NCBI RefSeq assembly: GCF_945859685.1
Contig: NC_079147.1
Span: 128,582,238-128,646,237, forward strand
Origin: Eupeodes corollae
Lineage: Eukaryota > Arthropoda > Insecta > Diptera > Syrphidae
Direction of reading: 5' to 3'
DNA: 64,000 nucleotides
This document shows, piece by piece, positions 20,941-33,345 of this stretch. Position numbers and translations under genes: made by a program. Under the pieces are notes generated by a model that saw only the letters and a program-made list of their open reading frames with translations, had not been told where the DNA came from and did not search any database. Every line of letters begins with the position of its first letter. The stretch's first letter is position 1.

Positions 20941-23673
20941 CGTTCTTGTTAGAACGGCTATTCCAGGAAGTCCAATTTATAAATAAGAATTAATTTAATT
21001 CAACATAAATTAAACAAGATATTTATTGTTCAAGAATATAGGATCGAATAATATCAAAACTGAAAAATATCGAACTTCAATATTGTTCGATATTAAAACT
21101 ATAAAAATTAATATAACAAGTGTTTTTATAAAGAAGGATATATATACAAATAGGGAACTACCTATATATGTATATATCTTAACAGTTCTTTGACTTCCAA
21201 AGTGTGAAGAAATTTATTTTATATTTATTTCAAATTTAAAATAGTGCAAGTAATAAATACAAAGTAAAGTTGGCAGTTTGCCACCATCAAAATTAACAAT
21301 CTATAGCCCAGTGGAGGTGGCGTCCGAAGAAAGAAAGGGACGAAATGGACGATTACAGAAACGCGACTATTGACGCACTACGTAGGCACAAGAGTGGATT
21401 CCTTACAAGACTCAACAACTTGTACAGACGACTTACAGACCCACACACTTATAAATTACGACACTGAAGTCGTCAATAAAAATGTCAATCTGTTGATTAA
21501 AGAGAACTACAGGTTATCAATTAACAAGTACTTTGACCGCAAGATCTGGTCAGTTAATTCCGGTGCCCTAGTATGTTCCCTAAAATCAACAAGATATTCA
21601 AGAAAAAGAATGATAACGACCTTCCGTGTCTGAAACTCCAAAGAACTGAAGAGAACAGGGACGTACTCAGGACAGCGCAAATAGATCCAGAGGAAGCCAT
21701 CTTGACGATGACTTTTTTATAATTGAAGATCCGAAGGAAAAAGTGGAGGCGCTGGCTGCTGCTTTCCAGCATGTGTAAAAGGTGAATGTTAGCATTCACC
21801 CAACCACGACCTGGAAAACGGATGTAATCACTTCTACCTTCGAAATGAAATGACACAATCGCGATCTGAGAACTGCGGAATAATGAATATTATCCAGTGC
21901 ATTGGAGGACCGCTGTGGTTCATACTCTTCCGAAAAAAGAAAAGGACAACTCCAACCAGTCAAATCTTCGGTCGATAAGTCATCTTCAGACCATTAGAAA
22001 AATTTTCGAAAAGATTGTCAATAGGGCTCTGACTAAGTGGGCTTCGGACAACAAAATAATTCCGGATATAAAGTTCGGGTTCAAGGCGGGTCATGACACA
22101 ATTCATGCTGCGTCTAAACTCGTTTCTGATATCCAATTAAATAAATCAAAAAACAATGCATGTCTGGTTGATTCGGAAAAGGCCTTTGACACCGTATGGT
22201 TAGATGGTCTTTACCTAAAACTGAACAGGCTTGGCATAAGAAAGATATTGTTGTATATACTTTATGATATGCTTAAGGTAGAAAGTTTGTTGTCAAAAGT
22301 GACAATGTAACTTCTACCACAACATTCTCAATTAAAAATGGTTTTCAACAGAGAGCGGTGAAATCGCCGTTTTCTTCAGCATTTGAGGTTTTTAGAATTC
22401 TCTTGCGGAGTGATCTCGACAAGATTCAGCGATATCGCGACGACTAGAAACTGAAAATAAATGTCCAGAAGTCGGAGACAATTCTGTTCCGGACTCCGTT
22501 GGCTACGGCCACGAGGGATACGTGCAAGAATTGGCGCAGTATTTATATTTCGACAGACATATAAATGCTGCTCTGACCAGGGCCAGAGTAGCCCCCGCTC
22601 TGACGAAACGGTTGTTTTACAGCAGTCGGCTTGACTCCAGAGTGAAGGTAATTTACTACATGACCCTCATACGGAAGATGATCATTTATGGTTGTCCGGT
22701 GTGGTTCAGCGTCACTCCTTACCAGATGTAGAAGTTTCGGGTGTTCGAGCGGCAGTGTTTACGACGCTGTACGGGCTTATATCGAACAGCCGAGTCTTCT
22801 TACGTGCATTACTATTCCAACGAGGTCCTATAGAACGGGGCTCGAATCAACAGAATTGACAATTTCGTGATAAAACTCGTTCGAGGTCACAATTTAATTT
22901 TCGGGGCGTTCTATCCGAACGAAGAGTATTTTGAAAGTGCACGCTTGAGCGGTTTTATTCCACCAGAGGCATTCCTCTTTTTAGATAGATGCGTTCTCAT
23001 GCAGGATAGATTGGCAGTTCCGTTAATCTACCACGACAGACGACGAACTATGGATAGGCGACTCCTGTACAATCGGCACGTTACCGAACTGATAGGGTGA
23101 AGCAGGAGAACCAGTTTTGGTGGCTTTAATCGGCACTTGATAGTGGTTAGTCAGGATTGGGTTTTAAGCCTTGGTCGGCTTACATACTTTGTTTTATAGT
23201 TTTAGGGTTTAATTTTAAGTAGAATTGGCATGTTGGCACAATAAAAAATAAAATAAAATTTAAAATAGAATAAAAAACAAAAACTAAATATAAAAAACAA
23301 AAAACGTTAGATAATTAGATTTGCTGCTGTGGTTGTTCTAGTTTTAAGTAGTTTATAAATAGAAGAGGTAGTTTAAGTCAGTTTTAAGTTTTATTTAAGG
23401 ACCTAATTTTAAGTAGTTTTTAAGTAAAAATAAAAAAAGATATTGATATTAGTTTTATTTTAATTTTCTTATAAACAAAAATAAATAAAATGAATTACAA
23501 TAAAATAGATCTTAGGGCCGAAAGGCATTAATATTACTCGTAAGTGTTATATTTTAACTTAGAGTGTCCGTATGGGACCAGTAAGTTATGGTTAATTAGG
23601 CAAGTTTAATGAATGTTTGTCTAGCTTTAAGATAGGTTTAAGATTGTATTAATAAAAATGAATTAAAAAAAAA
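20941..23673 (+). mobile_element. Jockey-like LINE copy 3, inserted in a SINE
   Basis: A 5' UTR-like segment (TTCTTTGACTTCCAAAGTGT at 21185) is followed directly by the ORF2 linker (21360s), then RT (WRTAVVHTLPKKEKDNSN, FGFKAGHDTIHAASKLVSD, KAFDTVWLDGLYLKL; 21900-22290). A deletion at about 22380 removes the YADD. The C-terminal region (HINAALTRARVAPAL; FYPNEEYFESARLSGFIPP) runs to 23097, then the 3' UTR and an A-rich tail end at 23673. ORF1 and endonuclease are absent. About 235 bp between 20950 and 21184 look foreign to the family and may be a nested insertion. Confidence 0.8.
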
Positions 23674-23942
23674 GTGCGTTGGACTGTCATACAAGGGGTC
23701 ATGGGTTCAATCCCTGCCTATGCCATCTAAAGTCTTTTTACAGGTACTGCCTCTTGCGAGGAATTTACAAATCCTCCAACAGTTTTTTTTGTAATGAAAA
23801 GTGCTTTCTTAAATTAGCTGCTCGGATTCGGCATATAAACTGTAGGTCCCTTCCATCTCTGACAACATTACTCGCACACAGGAATTGTTGAGAGTTGTAA
23901 GTAACTAGGCCCTGGTTCTGCATGGACTGTTGCTCCACCTTA
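23674..23942 (+). repeat. tRNA-derived SINE, right piece
   Basis: Starts GTGCGTTGGACTGTC, carries the B box GGGTTCAATCCC at 23703-23714, and continues through the family body (CTGCCTCTTGCGAGGAAT, TAGGTCCCTTCCAT) to GGACTGTTGCTCCACC. It begins immediately after the LINE A-tail. Its missing head is at 20911-20940. Confidence 0.8.
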
Positions 23943-23989
23943 TTTATTTATATTTAAAAACGAATTGTAATATTTATGGGCATTGTATT

Positions 23990-24620
23990 CTTGAGATGTT
24001 AATTGGAGATTTGAATGCGAAAATTGAAACTCATGCAGGAGTGATGAATGATTTAGGTGGTCGTCCTATGACGCCTGGTAGTAATTGACAAACCGACGTA
24101 ATTTTAATGTGTTTGGATTTTTCGACAGTTGTCGTATCAATTCACACCATGAAAAATTAATTAGTTGTAGTGACAATAGGCCACCTCCTTTCCATACATT
24201 TTCAAACACTTATAACAACAGAGACATTGCTAAACAACTATGGGTCGAAGTTAGAAAATGGAGTATTTTAAGGGACCAATTCCAAAAAAATACACCAAGT
24301 GCAATGGAGCTTAAAGATAAGGTGCTGCGAAAACAAAAAGCCTTGTTGGGATATCTACGATTTACTTTTACTTTTATCAAAACAAATGAAATAAGAAGTC
24401 CCAGCCATTAAGATGATACGGAAGCGCAACCGGTTTCAGATATTTTAGAACCTCAGTCAGCTGTATCACAGCCTGTTTCTCCCCCGTCATGGCAGCCGGG
24501 AACTTAAACAGAATCTCGACCTCAGATACCCAAGTTACAACATACAAAACTCTAAGAAAAATCATAGCCCATAACTCAAAAGCAACGTTTTACTTCTCAA
24601 AGACTTAGAAAGTTTATTGT
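23990..24620 (+). pseudogene. MADF-domain protein relic (PIF/Harbinger-associated type)
   Basis: 24200-24400 encodes YNNRDIAKQLWVEV and then WSILRDQFQKNTPSAMELKD, the pattern of the MADF domain in PIF-associated proteins, followed by an acidic Pro/Gln/Ser linker (TEAQPVSDILEPQSAVSQ) broken by stops. A piece just upstream (LIGDLNAKIETHAG, 23998-24040) looks instead like a LINE endonuclease motif, so the 5' part is mixed debris. A PIF transposase relic lies 2.2 kb downstream on the same strand. Confidence 0.45.
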
Positions 24621-26700
24621 AACTTCGATCAAGAATATCTTCAGATTAAAACGTTTGATATGTAGTAATTTCAAATCTTTGTTGCACAAATCTTTCATTA
24701 ACCCATGCACAGCGACGACGTCTTATACTTTGACGGTCTGAATTTCAAAAATAAATATTTCTTTGAAATCTTCCATTAAAAAAATTATTATTTTTACATC
24801 CAAGCTTCACAAATTCAGAATCCACACCGAGATCGTCCGCGGTCGGAAGCAGTGTATGCAATCGAAAATCCGAGACGGCCGTCCAAATTGACCGATAATT
24901 CGATTTTAGTGTACATGAGCCGTAAGGTTCAGGACTATCGACGATCTCTAGACTTGCAACTCCAATCACTGCAAATCGAGGAGTTTTCTCACTTAGAATG
25001 GACAAGAAGGACTTAGACAAAACAAAGGAAATATAAGAATAGAACCCTGGTTTCGCAGAGTGTAAAAAAAGTTCGAAAAACATGTTTTACGTGGTTATAC
25101 AAAAGATACAAGATCAAATTAGTTGGAATCGATAGTTGCAAGATCTTGCTGAGGAATGTCAAATTGATTTTAATTTACCCATCGAGGATTTGTGAACCTC
25201 TAAAAACATATTGATTGAAGTCATTTTAAAGGTTGATGAGAAATGTAGAGCTGAATATATTACTGAAACGTCTAATTCCTTGTACAGACCAACAATAGAT
25301 TTAAATTACATTTCACACAGACCTGACTTACCCCTAGAGGGCAATATGTGCAACCATTAGAAAGAGAGGATACTGTCTACTTCTTGGGAAAATACCTCAT
25401 TCTCAGGTAAATCAAGTGATACGTTTATTGAATAAAATGAATATTGTCAAACTTTACGAATTTTGCAAAACTGCGCTTAGATATAGAACTGCTATAATAA
25501 ACGCAGATTTCTGGTTGTGTTTCTATTCAATTTTTAAAAATTGTTTTTGATCTATCATGCACTTTTTGTTGTTAAAAAATTATAAATCCCGTTTTTAATA
25601 ATGAAAAGTAATTATATCGAGGGCTTTTTACATTCATTGTGTTTTGTTGTCAATCTGCCAGACGGCAATCGCCATGCTATAATGATTTTTGTTGTATAAT
25701 GTAAATTTTACTTTAATTCAATTAAATCTGTACCTATATGCTTGAGAACTGAAATGTGATTTCACGTGCATTAAATTAGGATTTAAACTATCACGTATAA
25801 AATGGAATGAAGTTAATCATGTTACGAACATTGTGCATTATTCTGACACTTTATCTTTCATTCCAACTTTCGTTGTTTATTTAATGTTTCGGTGTGTTGT
25901 TAAGTAAAAAAATAACAAAAATACAAACATGGAACCAGAGACATTGGATTCAGTGTCCATAATAGTCGAGCATCTGTTTACTTAATTTCATTTACACTCG
26001 TCATATTAAGTAGATTTGAGGTTTAATTACATATATTAACGAAGAACAGAAAAGAAATAAAGCGAATTCGAAAAACAACGAAGAAGCAGAAAGAGAAACG
26101 TCAAAAACATGTAAGGTATATCCTATCCGTGAATTTCGACAAATATTTTCTTCTGTTTCCTGTTTTTTTTTATTTCCAACTCAAAGAAATTTATTCATTT
26201 TTATGAAAATTATTTCCAGAAAAGAGGCAGACAATTTTTGAAAAGTAAACACATACCAGGAGAAAAATGCGTTTAGCTGTATGAAAAATGTATGTCTGGT
26301 TTCTACATCGTTCAATTTTGGGCGCATTATAAACTATTTGGGTTGTTGGTGATAACAAGACGCAGCTTGTATTTCTTTAAAAAAATGCTTGATCAAAAAC
26401 GCTTCTTCCTCCAATCTAAAATCATATTATCAAAAACAATTTATCTTTATTTAAATCATAAAAAGAACAAAATGCCGGATTTGAAACTTAATTGGAAACT
26501 TAAATGATTTGAAAAAAGGAACTATTTTGAAAGCGACCTACATAAAATATTTTTTGTCAGTTAGAAATTTTGAATTGAAAAAAATTCTGTTCGCAGTTAC
26601 GACCCAATTATTGGTTCCGTTACAAATTCGTGTTAGCTATTCAAAATACTTTTTATTTTAAAAATATCAAGAAATGCATGTATATTTTTATTTAGTAATG
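24621..26700. other. Intron sequence, no gene confirmed
   Basis: Contains frames with many stops. 24745-25083 on the minus strand is a 112-codon frame without recognisable motifs. I assign no function. Some of it may be the spacer of a decayed PIF/Harbinger element. Confidence 0.4.
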
Positions 26701-26728
26701 AATTGCTCATAATAGAAATAAACTTTGC

Positions 26729-27090
26729 ATGCCTACCAATTGTTATAATTTTAAAATTGTTAGATTTAAGCACAAATTTTCAATGTTGTTAAATGTGTTA
26801 GACCTTTGTGAGGATGCTTTGAAAATTTCCAAGCAAAAGAAAGACGGGAATTGGATTGAAATCTGGAGAGAATCCATCATTTTCTTGACAAACAAACTAA
26901 AATCAAATAATAAACCATCTTTTTTAAATTATGTAAGGATAAATGAAGAAACTTTTAACCTGCTTTCGTAGTTAATTGAAAACGACATTCAAAAAAATAC
27001 AGTTTTGAGAGACAGAAAAGTTGGCTATCACTTTGTTTCAACGGGTGAAACATTCCAAAGCTAAAACTACCAGGGTTGACTCTTTCAATC
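26729..27090 (+). pseudogene. PIF/Harbinger transposase N-terminal relic
   Basis: Reads IEIWRESIIFLTNKLKSNNK, then FLNYVRINEETFNLLS, a stop, LIENDIQKNTVLRDRK, and in another frame YHFVSTGETFQS. The order (tryptophan-rich start, FxxYxRM-type block, then a RLAITLRFLATGETF-like block) is that of DDE_Tnp_4 transposases of PIF/Harbinger elements before the first catalytic Asp. The catalytic domain is not present. It may belong with the MADF relic at 23990-24620. Confidence 0.5.
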
Positions 27091-27384
27091 ATTCCTTCAT
27101 TTACTTGGGTTATAATGACTTTGCTCCACTTGAATTTGTCCGGCGGTGTATTTCTTGTTTACTCGGAAACATTAGAAACAATAAAGCAACGCCAAGATAC
27201 AGAGAAAGGCTAGAAAGAGAAACGTAAAAAACCATCCAAGAATCCTGAACCCAGAACTCTGCGGGTTGAGACTTTTAAAAGTATTTCTATTTCACCTACT
27301 TTCTCTTTCGTACTTATTTGCGTCTTTATAAAAACGTCTGAGTGTAATAACTCACAGACATAGTGTCTTTTAACGGACTTATAA

Positions 27385-27516
27385 GTTGCAGTCTCGGTGC
27401 AGTTCTCAATTCAGTCTGCAATGTGTTGCCAGCGCGTATTGGTTTTTAATTGTGCCGCGGTGCTTGAAATATTTATTATATATTTAAATACTTGTGTTTT
27501 TATTTAAAAAAAATAA
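27385..27516 (+). promoter_or_regulatory. Candidate promoter and untranslated exon with strong donor
   Basis: AGTTCTCAATTCAGTCTGCA at about 27401-27420 contains an initiator-like TCAGTC. Some 95 bp later AAAATAAG|GTAAGTTAT at 27516/27517 is an excellent 5' splice site. The segment is locally less AT-rich than its surroundings. It could be an internal promoter of the host gene or a transposon promoter; no coding sequence is attached. Confidence 0.25.
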
Positions 27517-27519
27517 GGT

Positions 27520-28079
27520 AAGTTATATTTTGAGTCCATTATAAATTAAACTAGGTAATTGTATGTATCTGCATATTTTAATTTTTTAATTAAATTTCAT
27601 AAAATATGTTTGTCCATACACACATATATGTATATGCCTATCTCAAGATTGTGTTTCTTTGCCGAGTTTTCTTAGTTATTGTATGCAGTGTTAACATAAA
27701 AAGCAAAGGCTTACTATCGCGTTGCGTCTGTTAAATAAAGAATTACTTTTTAATGCATTTTAATAATAACCTAGACTACAAAACTTGGATAGATAGACTT
27801 TTAATCTCATTTCTTGTTTAATCCCACTTTTCTATCTGCCTTTTAAGTAATTTATGCAAAGTATCTACTATACCTAGTATTGGCATATATTATTGTTAGG
27901 AGCTGGGCTTACATAAAGTACAAGAGTTAGAATACATCTTGGGGACTTCAAGACTTTAACACTGCAACTAAAGGAAAAAATTGCATTCATTACAATAAGG
28001 TACAAATTATTTTATGAATATTTTTACTATTATTATTATTGTTATCATAATAATTATTAATATTATTATTAAAATTAAA
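27520..28079. other. AT-rich intron stretch
   Basis: No coding or repeat structure recognised apart from a short ATT-rich part near 28030-28070. Confidence 0.4.
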
Positions 28080-28345
28080 TTGGGTGGCGCAACAGTGCGT
28101 TGTGAACCAGGGTCTAGTGACTTACAATTCGCAACCATTCCTGTGTGCGTACTGTTGTCAGGAAGGGACCTACAATTTTAGGCTGAATCCGAACGGCTAA
28201 ATTGAGAAAGCATGACAAGAATTACTCTTGAAGGAATTGTCAATTCCTCGCAAGAGGCAGTACCCGCGAAAATTATTTTTTTTTTAAATTAAGGTGGCAC
28301 AGGCAGGGATTGAACCCAAGACCCCTTGCATGGTAGTCCAACACG
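28080..28345 (-). repeat. tRNA-derived SINE, body (split)
   Basis: Minus-strand copy of the SINE: GGTGGCGCAACAGTGCGT at its tail end, the body, and then the inverted B box (GGGATTGAACCC) at about 28307-28318. It ends CCAACACGC, where the Jockey-like copy 4 poly-T begins. Confidence 0.85.
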
Positions 28346-29076
28346 CCTTTTTTTAAATTCATTTTTATTAATTCATTCTTAAACCTATCTTAAAGCTAGA
28401 CAAAAATTCATAAAACTAACCTAATTATCCATAACTTACAACTAACTTAATGGTCACTCTAAGTTAAAGTATAACACTAACTACTAATGCCTTTCGGCTC
28501 TAAGATCTATTTTAACTTCAATTCATTTTTATTTATTTTTGTATTAATTAGGAAATTTAAAAAAACTAATATCAATATCCTTTTTATTTTTACTTAAAAA
28601 CTACTTAAATAAGGTCCCTAATATAAAACTTAAAACTAACTTAAACTACCTATTCTACCTATAAACTACTTAAAACTAGAACACCCACAGCAGAAAATCT
28701 AACGTTATTTGTTTTTATATTTTATTGTCTTTTTTGTATGTTTTTTTAGCTTTATTTTTTTATATTCCATGTTTTTTTTTTAGTTTTTTTTTTAAATTAT
28801 TATATTAAATTTTTTTTGTATTTTTTTTTGTGCCACCATGCCTATTATTCTTAAAACTAAACCCTAAAACTATAAAACAAGTTTGTTAGCCGGCCAAGGC
28901 TTAAAACCCCATTCCGACTACCCAATATCAAGTGCCGATTAAAGCCACCAAAACTGGTTCTCCGTTCGGACACAGCCCTACTGAACCGAAGGAGCTCTGC
29001 TCCGCCTTGTGCCATTACGTCCCGATTGCATGGGAGTCGCCTATCCACGGTTCTTCGTCTGGCGTGGTAGATTAAC
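28346..29076 (-). mobile_element. Jockey-like LINE copy 4, 3' end only
   Basis: 5'-truncated copy on the minus strand. It starts at 29076 within the ORF2 C-terminal region (a VVRRRTVDRR-like block, DVMAQGGAELLRFSR), passes a stop near 28859, and keeps the full 3' UTR and a tail of T on the plus strand at 28346-28352. SINE sequence flanks both ends. Confidence 0.85.
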
Positions 29077-29113
29077 GGTCCAACGCACTAACCATCATGC
29101 CACGGGTACTACC
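29077..29113 (-). repeat. SINE head piece, right part of the split SINE
   Basis: GTCCAACGCACTAACCATCA followed by TGCCACGGGTACTACC is the inverted SINE head with A box. It repeats the CCAACGC/CCAACACGC found on the other side of the LINE, giving a target duplication of about 10 bp. Confidence 0.8.
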
Positions 29114-29117
29114 TTAT

Positions 29118-29272
<155 letters not shown>

Positions 29273-29939
29273 GTTATCAACGTTGTTATATCATATGATT
29301 TGCAGTAATGTCAGTTGGTGCCTGAAAGATGCAATTGGTATCTCTGTAAGAACTTCTCTTAAGATTTAAACAAAGAATATTATTATTAATTTTATAAATT
29401 ACAAATTTAATAATTACTTAAATAAAGAATATATAAACTAAGAAAATTCAAAACTTCGCAATTGAAGATACAAATGAAAATAACAATAATTTTAAGTATG
29501 TAAACAAGTGCTCCTATATAGGGATTTATTCATTTGAGCAGAACTTGAACTCTTGAATTGACATTTACTGATGGGAAATAATTTTTAAACATTGTGTTTT
29601 TATCACAAATCATCACATCAAACGATAAAAATAATTTTTTAATAACCATCTATTTTCATAAAAAGTCATAGATCAAAATAAAATTAAAGTTATTTGAAAA
29701 TTTGTAATATTTAAAGTGATTACGTTTGCGAATGGTGTAATTTCAATCTATTTACTCAAAAAACGGAATGCTTTTTTCATGAAAGTGAATCGCATTTCAA
29801 CTTTAATTAGGTACGTTATTATGATATAAGTATACCTTAAATGTGCTCATAGCTACCCCAAAGCTGAGCCGTTCTTGTGATTGAGTTCATTATTGAAATA
29901 AAGTCAAAAAAAAAATAAAAAAAAAAAAAAACAAAAACA

Positions 29940-32330
29940 TATGATTGTGAAGTTGTAGATACCTTCGCACAATTTGCCCTGAGGCAAATCAATCATTTTC
30001 AGAATTCTTGTAATAATATACTTGATTTGGCTTTAGTTGATGCTGAATTGTGCGTAGGCATAAATGACTCTATTGTTCCTCTTTGCAACAATAGAATACA
30101 TCATTTTGCACTCAGCTTACATTTAGAATTTTTTCTCACCTGAGACTTCAGACTTAAATTTTAATTACAATTTTGCTGAAGCTTATTTGAATGCAATATA
30201 TGATTTTTTGGATGATACTGACTTATGTATATAAACCCAAAATTAAGAAAATCAATAACCAGAAACCTGTGTGGCTCAATAAAATAATCATACATTTTTA
30301 TAACATATAAAATAAGGTTTACAAGCAATTTCGCAAGTCTAATAATGATCGTGAATTATATAAACAATATCGAATTTTACAAAAAGAATTCGATACTTTA
30401 AATAAATTTCTTTACAATCAATACCTCTTTTGCGTTAAGTGTGATTTAAAAACAAATGGCAAAAGTTTTTGGAGGTTTATGAATAATAAAAAACAATCAA
30501 ATGGCATTCCCAACTGTATGTGCCATGACGGCATTACATTATCTGACATCTCTGTTGTATGTAACTTGTTTGCTAAACATTCTCAGTCGGTTTATTTAGA
30601 TAGTTGTCCTAATTTACCTAATGCTACAAGCATAAACTCTTCAAATATTCCTGATAATATAGGCAGTTTAAGTTTTTCCACTTCTGAGATTGAGTTAGCG
30701 TTGTCTAAGCTTAAGAGTGATAAGCGACGTGATATTGACGGAATTTCACCAATCATTTTACGAATGTGTGCGAATGCATTGGCTGTTCTTTAAACATTAT
30801 TTTTAATCGTTCACTTGCAAATGGCGAGTTTCTAAATGCTTGGAAACGTTTAATAATCACACCTATTTACTAATCAGGTGGTAGGTAAGATGTTTCAAAC
30901 TATCGTTCAATTTGTAAAATTGGTACGATTCCCAAATTTTTTGAAAAGTCAGTCTATGACAAATTAACTCCTTCTCTTAAAGCAATGATTTCACCATACC
31001 AACATGGTTTTGTAGCTGGTAGATCCACTGCAACTAACCTCACTATTTTTAGTAATTTAGTGTTAAATGCAATTGAGAAAGGTTATCAGTATGATGTTGT
31101 CTATACTGACTTTTCTAAAGCTTTTGACAGAGTCAATCATGATGCTTTACTTATGAAGATAAATAAAATAGGTTTTCACTCAAACTTTTTAAAATGGCTA
31201 AATTCATACTTAAGGGATCCTATTTATTACGTTCGTATAAATAACATTATTTCTGCATCGGTATATGTTACGTCGGGTGTCCCGCAAGGAAGCCATATTG
31301 GTCCTCTTCTTTTTTTGTTGTTTATAAACGACATTCCTTATATGTTTTTAAATTAAAAGTGCTTGATGTACACAGATGATCTTAAGGTATTTCGTTGTAT
31401 AAAATCTGAACTTGATTGTATTTTGTTCTGCAATAAGATCTTAATGTTTTATCGGACTGGTGTTTAGCTAACTGTTTACATTTGAACATTTCCAAATGCC
31501 AAAGCCTAACGTTTTCTCGAAACCATCGTCCAATTAATTTTGTCTAAAAAATCAATCATATGCCATTGTCCGTTATAACCTTTAAAAAAGATCTTGGTGT
31601 GATTTTTGATAAAAAACTTGACTTTGTAAAGCATATAGATTTTTTAGTTGCTAAAGGCAGTTCAATGTTAGGTTTCATATTGCGAAACTCAAAGGAGTTT
31701 TCCGATCCACACACCTTAAAATGTTTATATTTTGCGTTTGTAAGGTCTAATCTTGAATACTGCAGTGTTATCTGGAATCCTTCATATTTTCTTTATTCAT
31801 TTAGAATCGAAAAGATCCAAAAACGATTTACGAGAAATGTAGTGAAAAGACTTCAATGGGACATAGATTTTCCTACCTATGAAAAGAGGTGTAAACTACT
31901 CGGTATTTTGTCTCTTAACATTAGTAGAAAGTCTACAGATGTTATGTTCATTCGTGACATAGTAGCAAATCATATTGATTGTTCACAAATTTTAGCTCTA
32001 ATTGGGATTAATGTTCCTGCGAGATTTCTTCGAAACCAACCATTTTTTAATGTTCCATGTCATAGAACTGTGTATGCTTCCAATGAACCAATATCCAGGT
32101 GTTTAAGAGAAACAAATACTGTTTGCAACATGATTGATTTCAATGTTAGTAGATATTTATTTAAATCAAATTTATTGTTAATTCTAAATAACTTTGCTGG
32201 TGGTAATGTTTAAAATTTTAAATTGTATGTATTATATTATCTAGTAACCACTAAAGTACCTATTGTAACTTTGTTTGATGAATAAACTAAACTAAAAAAA
32301 CTAAACTAGAAACTAAACTAGAAAAATTTC
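29940..32330 (+). mobile_element. LINE of the CR1/Jockey group, ORF2 largely present
   Basis: Begins inside the endonuclease (INHFQNSCNNILDLALVDA, about 29985). Linker and pre-RT region: SFSTSEIELALSKLKSDKR and DIDGISPIILRM (30670-30790). RT: SPYQHGFVAGRSTATNL, YTDFSKAFDRVNHDAL, VTSGVPQGSHIGPLLFLLF (30985-31345), then, after a stop at 31356, YTDDLKVF at about 31363-31390, an intact-looking catalytic YxDD. The C-terminal region is open from 31560 to 32213 (KKDLGVIFDKKL, LEYCSVIWNP). Frameshifts or stops at about 30793, 31356 and 31470 inactivate it. The 3' end is an ACTAAACTA-type repeat at 32284-32325, and an A-rich tract at 29907-29938 precedes it. Confidence 0.8.
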
Positions 32331-33134
32331 CTCCTGGTATTTTGTCTACACGTTCCAGTTTTTTGTTTTAAAATATTTAAATATTTTATAAGAGAATTTC
32401 GTGGCTTCTACGGTTCATATGCCTTCGTTTGTTGCTTCTGCAAAATAACGGCAAGGTACTCCTGTAGTTTATCATGGTTGCCCTCAAGTGCTCCAATATT
32501 TTTCATTTAAATTATCTATCTAGACGATAATAAATAAAATATTTAAATGAAATTGTGACGACTTTTAATGATTTTTAGGGAATATTATATATTGAATATG
32601 AAAGTATAAAAGTGCGAACATAGCACGTGTAGTACCTTACTGCTTCGTTTACTTTATCTTTTGTTTGGATAAAAGAATTCTTTCTTAAAATTAAGTAACT
32701 AAAGTTCTAAATTGCAAAAGTGTCTATTGAATTTATTCATTTGTATTTTTATTCTAGTTTTTTAAAAAAATTAAAAATTTTAATTTAAATTTTAAAATTA
32801 GTAAAACTGTTGTTGGTAGCTCTCAAAACAGTATTGAGATAAACTTGCACTAAACGACTTACTGCAGGAATTTTCAAGATAAATTGTATCAAAAGACATT
32901 AAAGATGTAAGAATCTTCCTATAAATTAATTAAAGTTCAATACAGTAGTCCTTTAATTTTTAAAACCGAGATTTATATTTTAAAATTACAAAAATATCAA
33001 AAAAGAAAAAAGTTCAATTGTTTTAACGTTTTGCTAGTATGAAAGTGCAGCGTACGACTAGTAGATTAGTTGCTTATGAAATTTATTGAAAATGAAAATA
33101 ATTTAAAATAGAAATTTTTTTTTAAAAATAAGTA
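32331..33134. other. AT-rich intron stretch
   Basis: Nothing recognised; short frames only. Confidence 0.4.
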
Positions 33135-33345
33135 ATTAAATTTGGTGGCGAAGCAGCGCATAACCAATTAGTCTAGTTCCCAACTACTCCAATCAATCCT
33201 GAGTATGTGAAATGGAAGGGATCAGAGTTTGTTATCGAATTCGAACGGCTGGGATGAGCGGTGTTTTTCTATGACAGGGGATACCCTTGGAGGATTTGTG
33301 AATGTCTGGTAAAAGGTAGTAGCCGTGAAAATCAATTTTAGGTAA
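33135..33345 (-). repeat. Degenerate copy of the tRNA-derived SINE
   Basis: GGTGGCGAAGCAGCGCATAA, then AATCCTGAGTATGTGAAATG and TTCGAACGGCT, in the order of the SINE body but with many substitutions. The tRNA-like head is lost. Confidence 0.6.

Noticed and set aside
24745..25083. 112-codon minus-strand frame as a gene
   Set aside because: No motif, no splice support and no related copy seen. Length alone is weak evidence in a 64-kb window.
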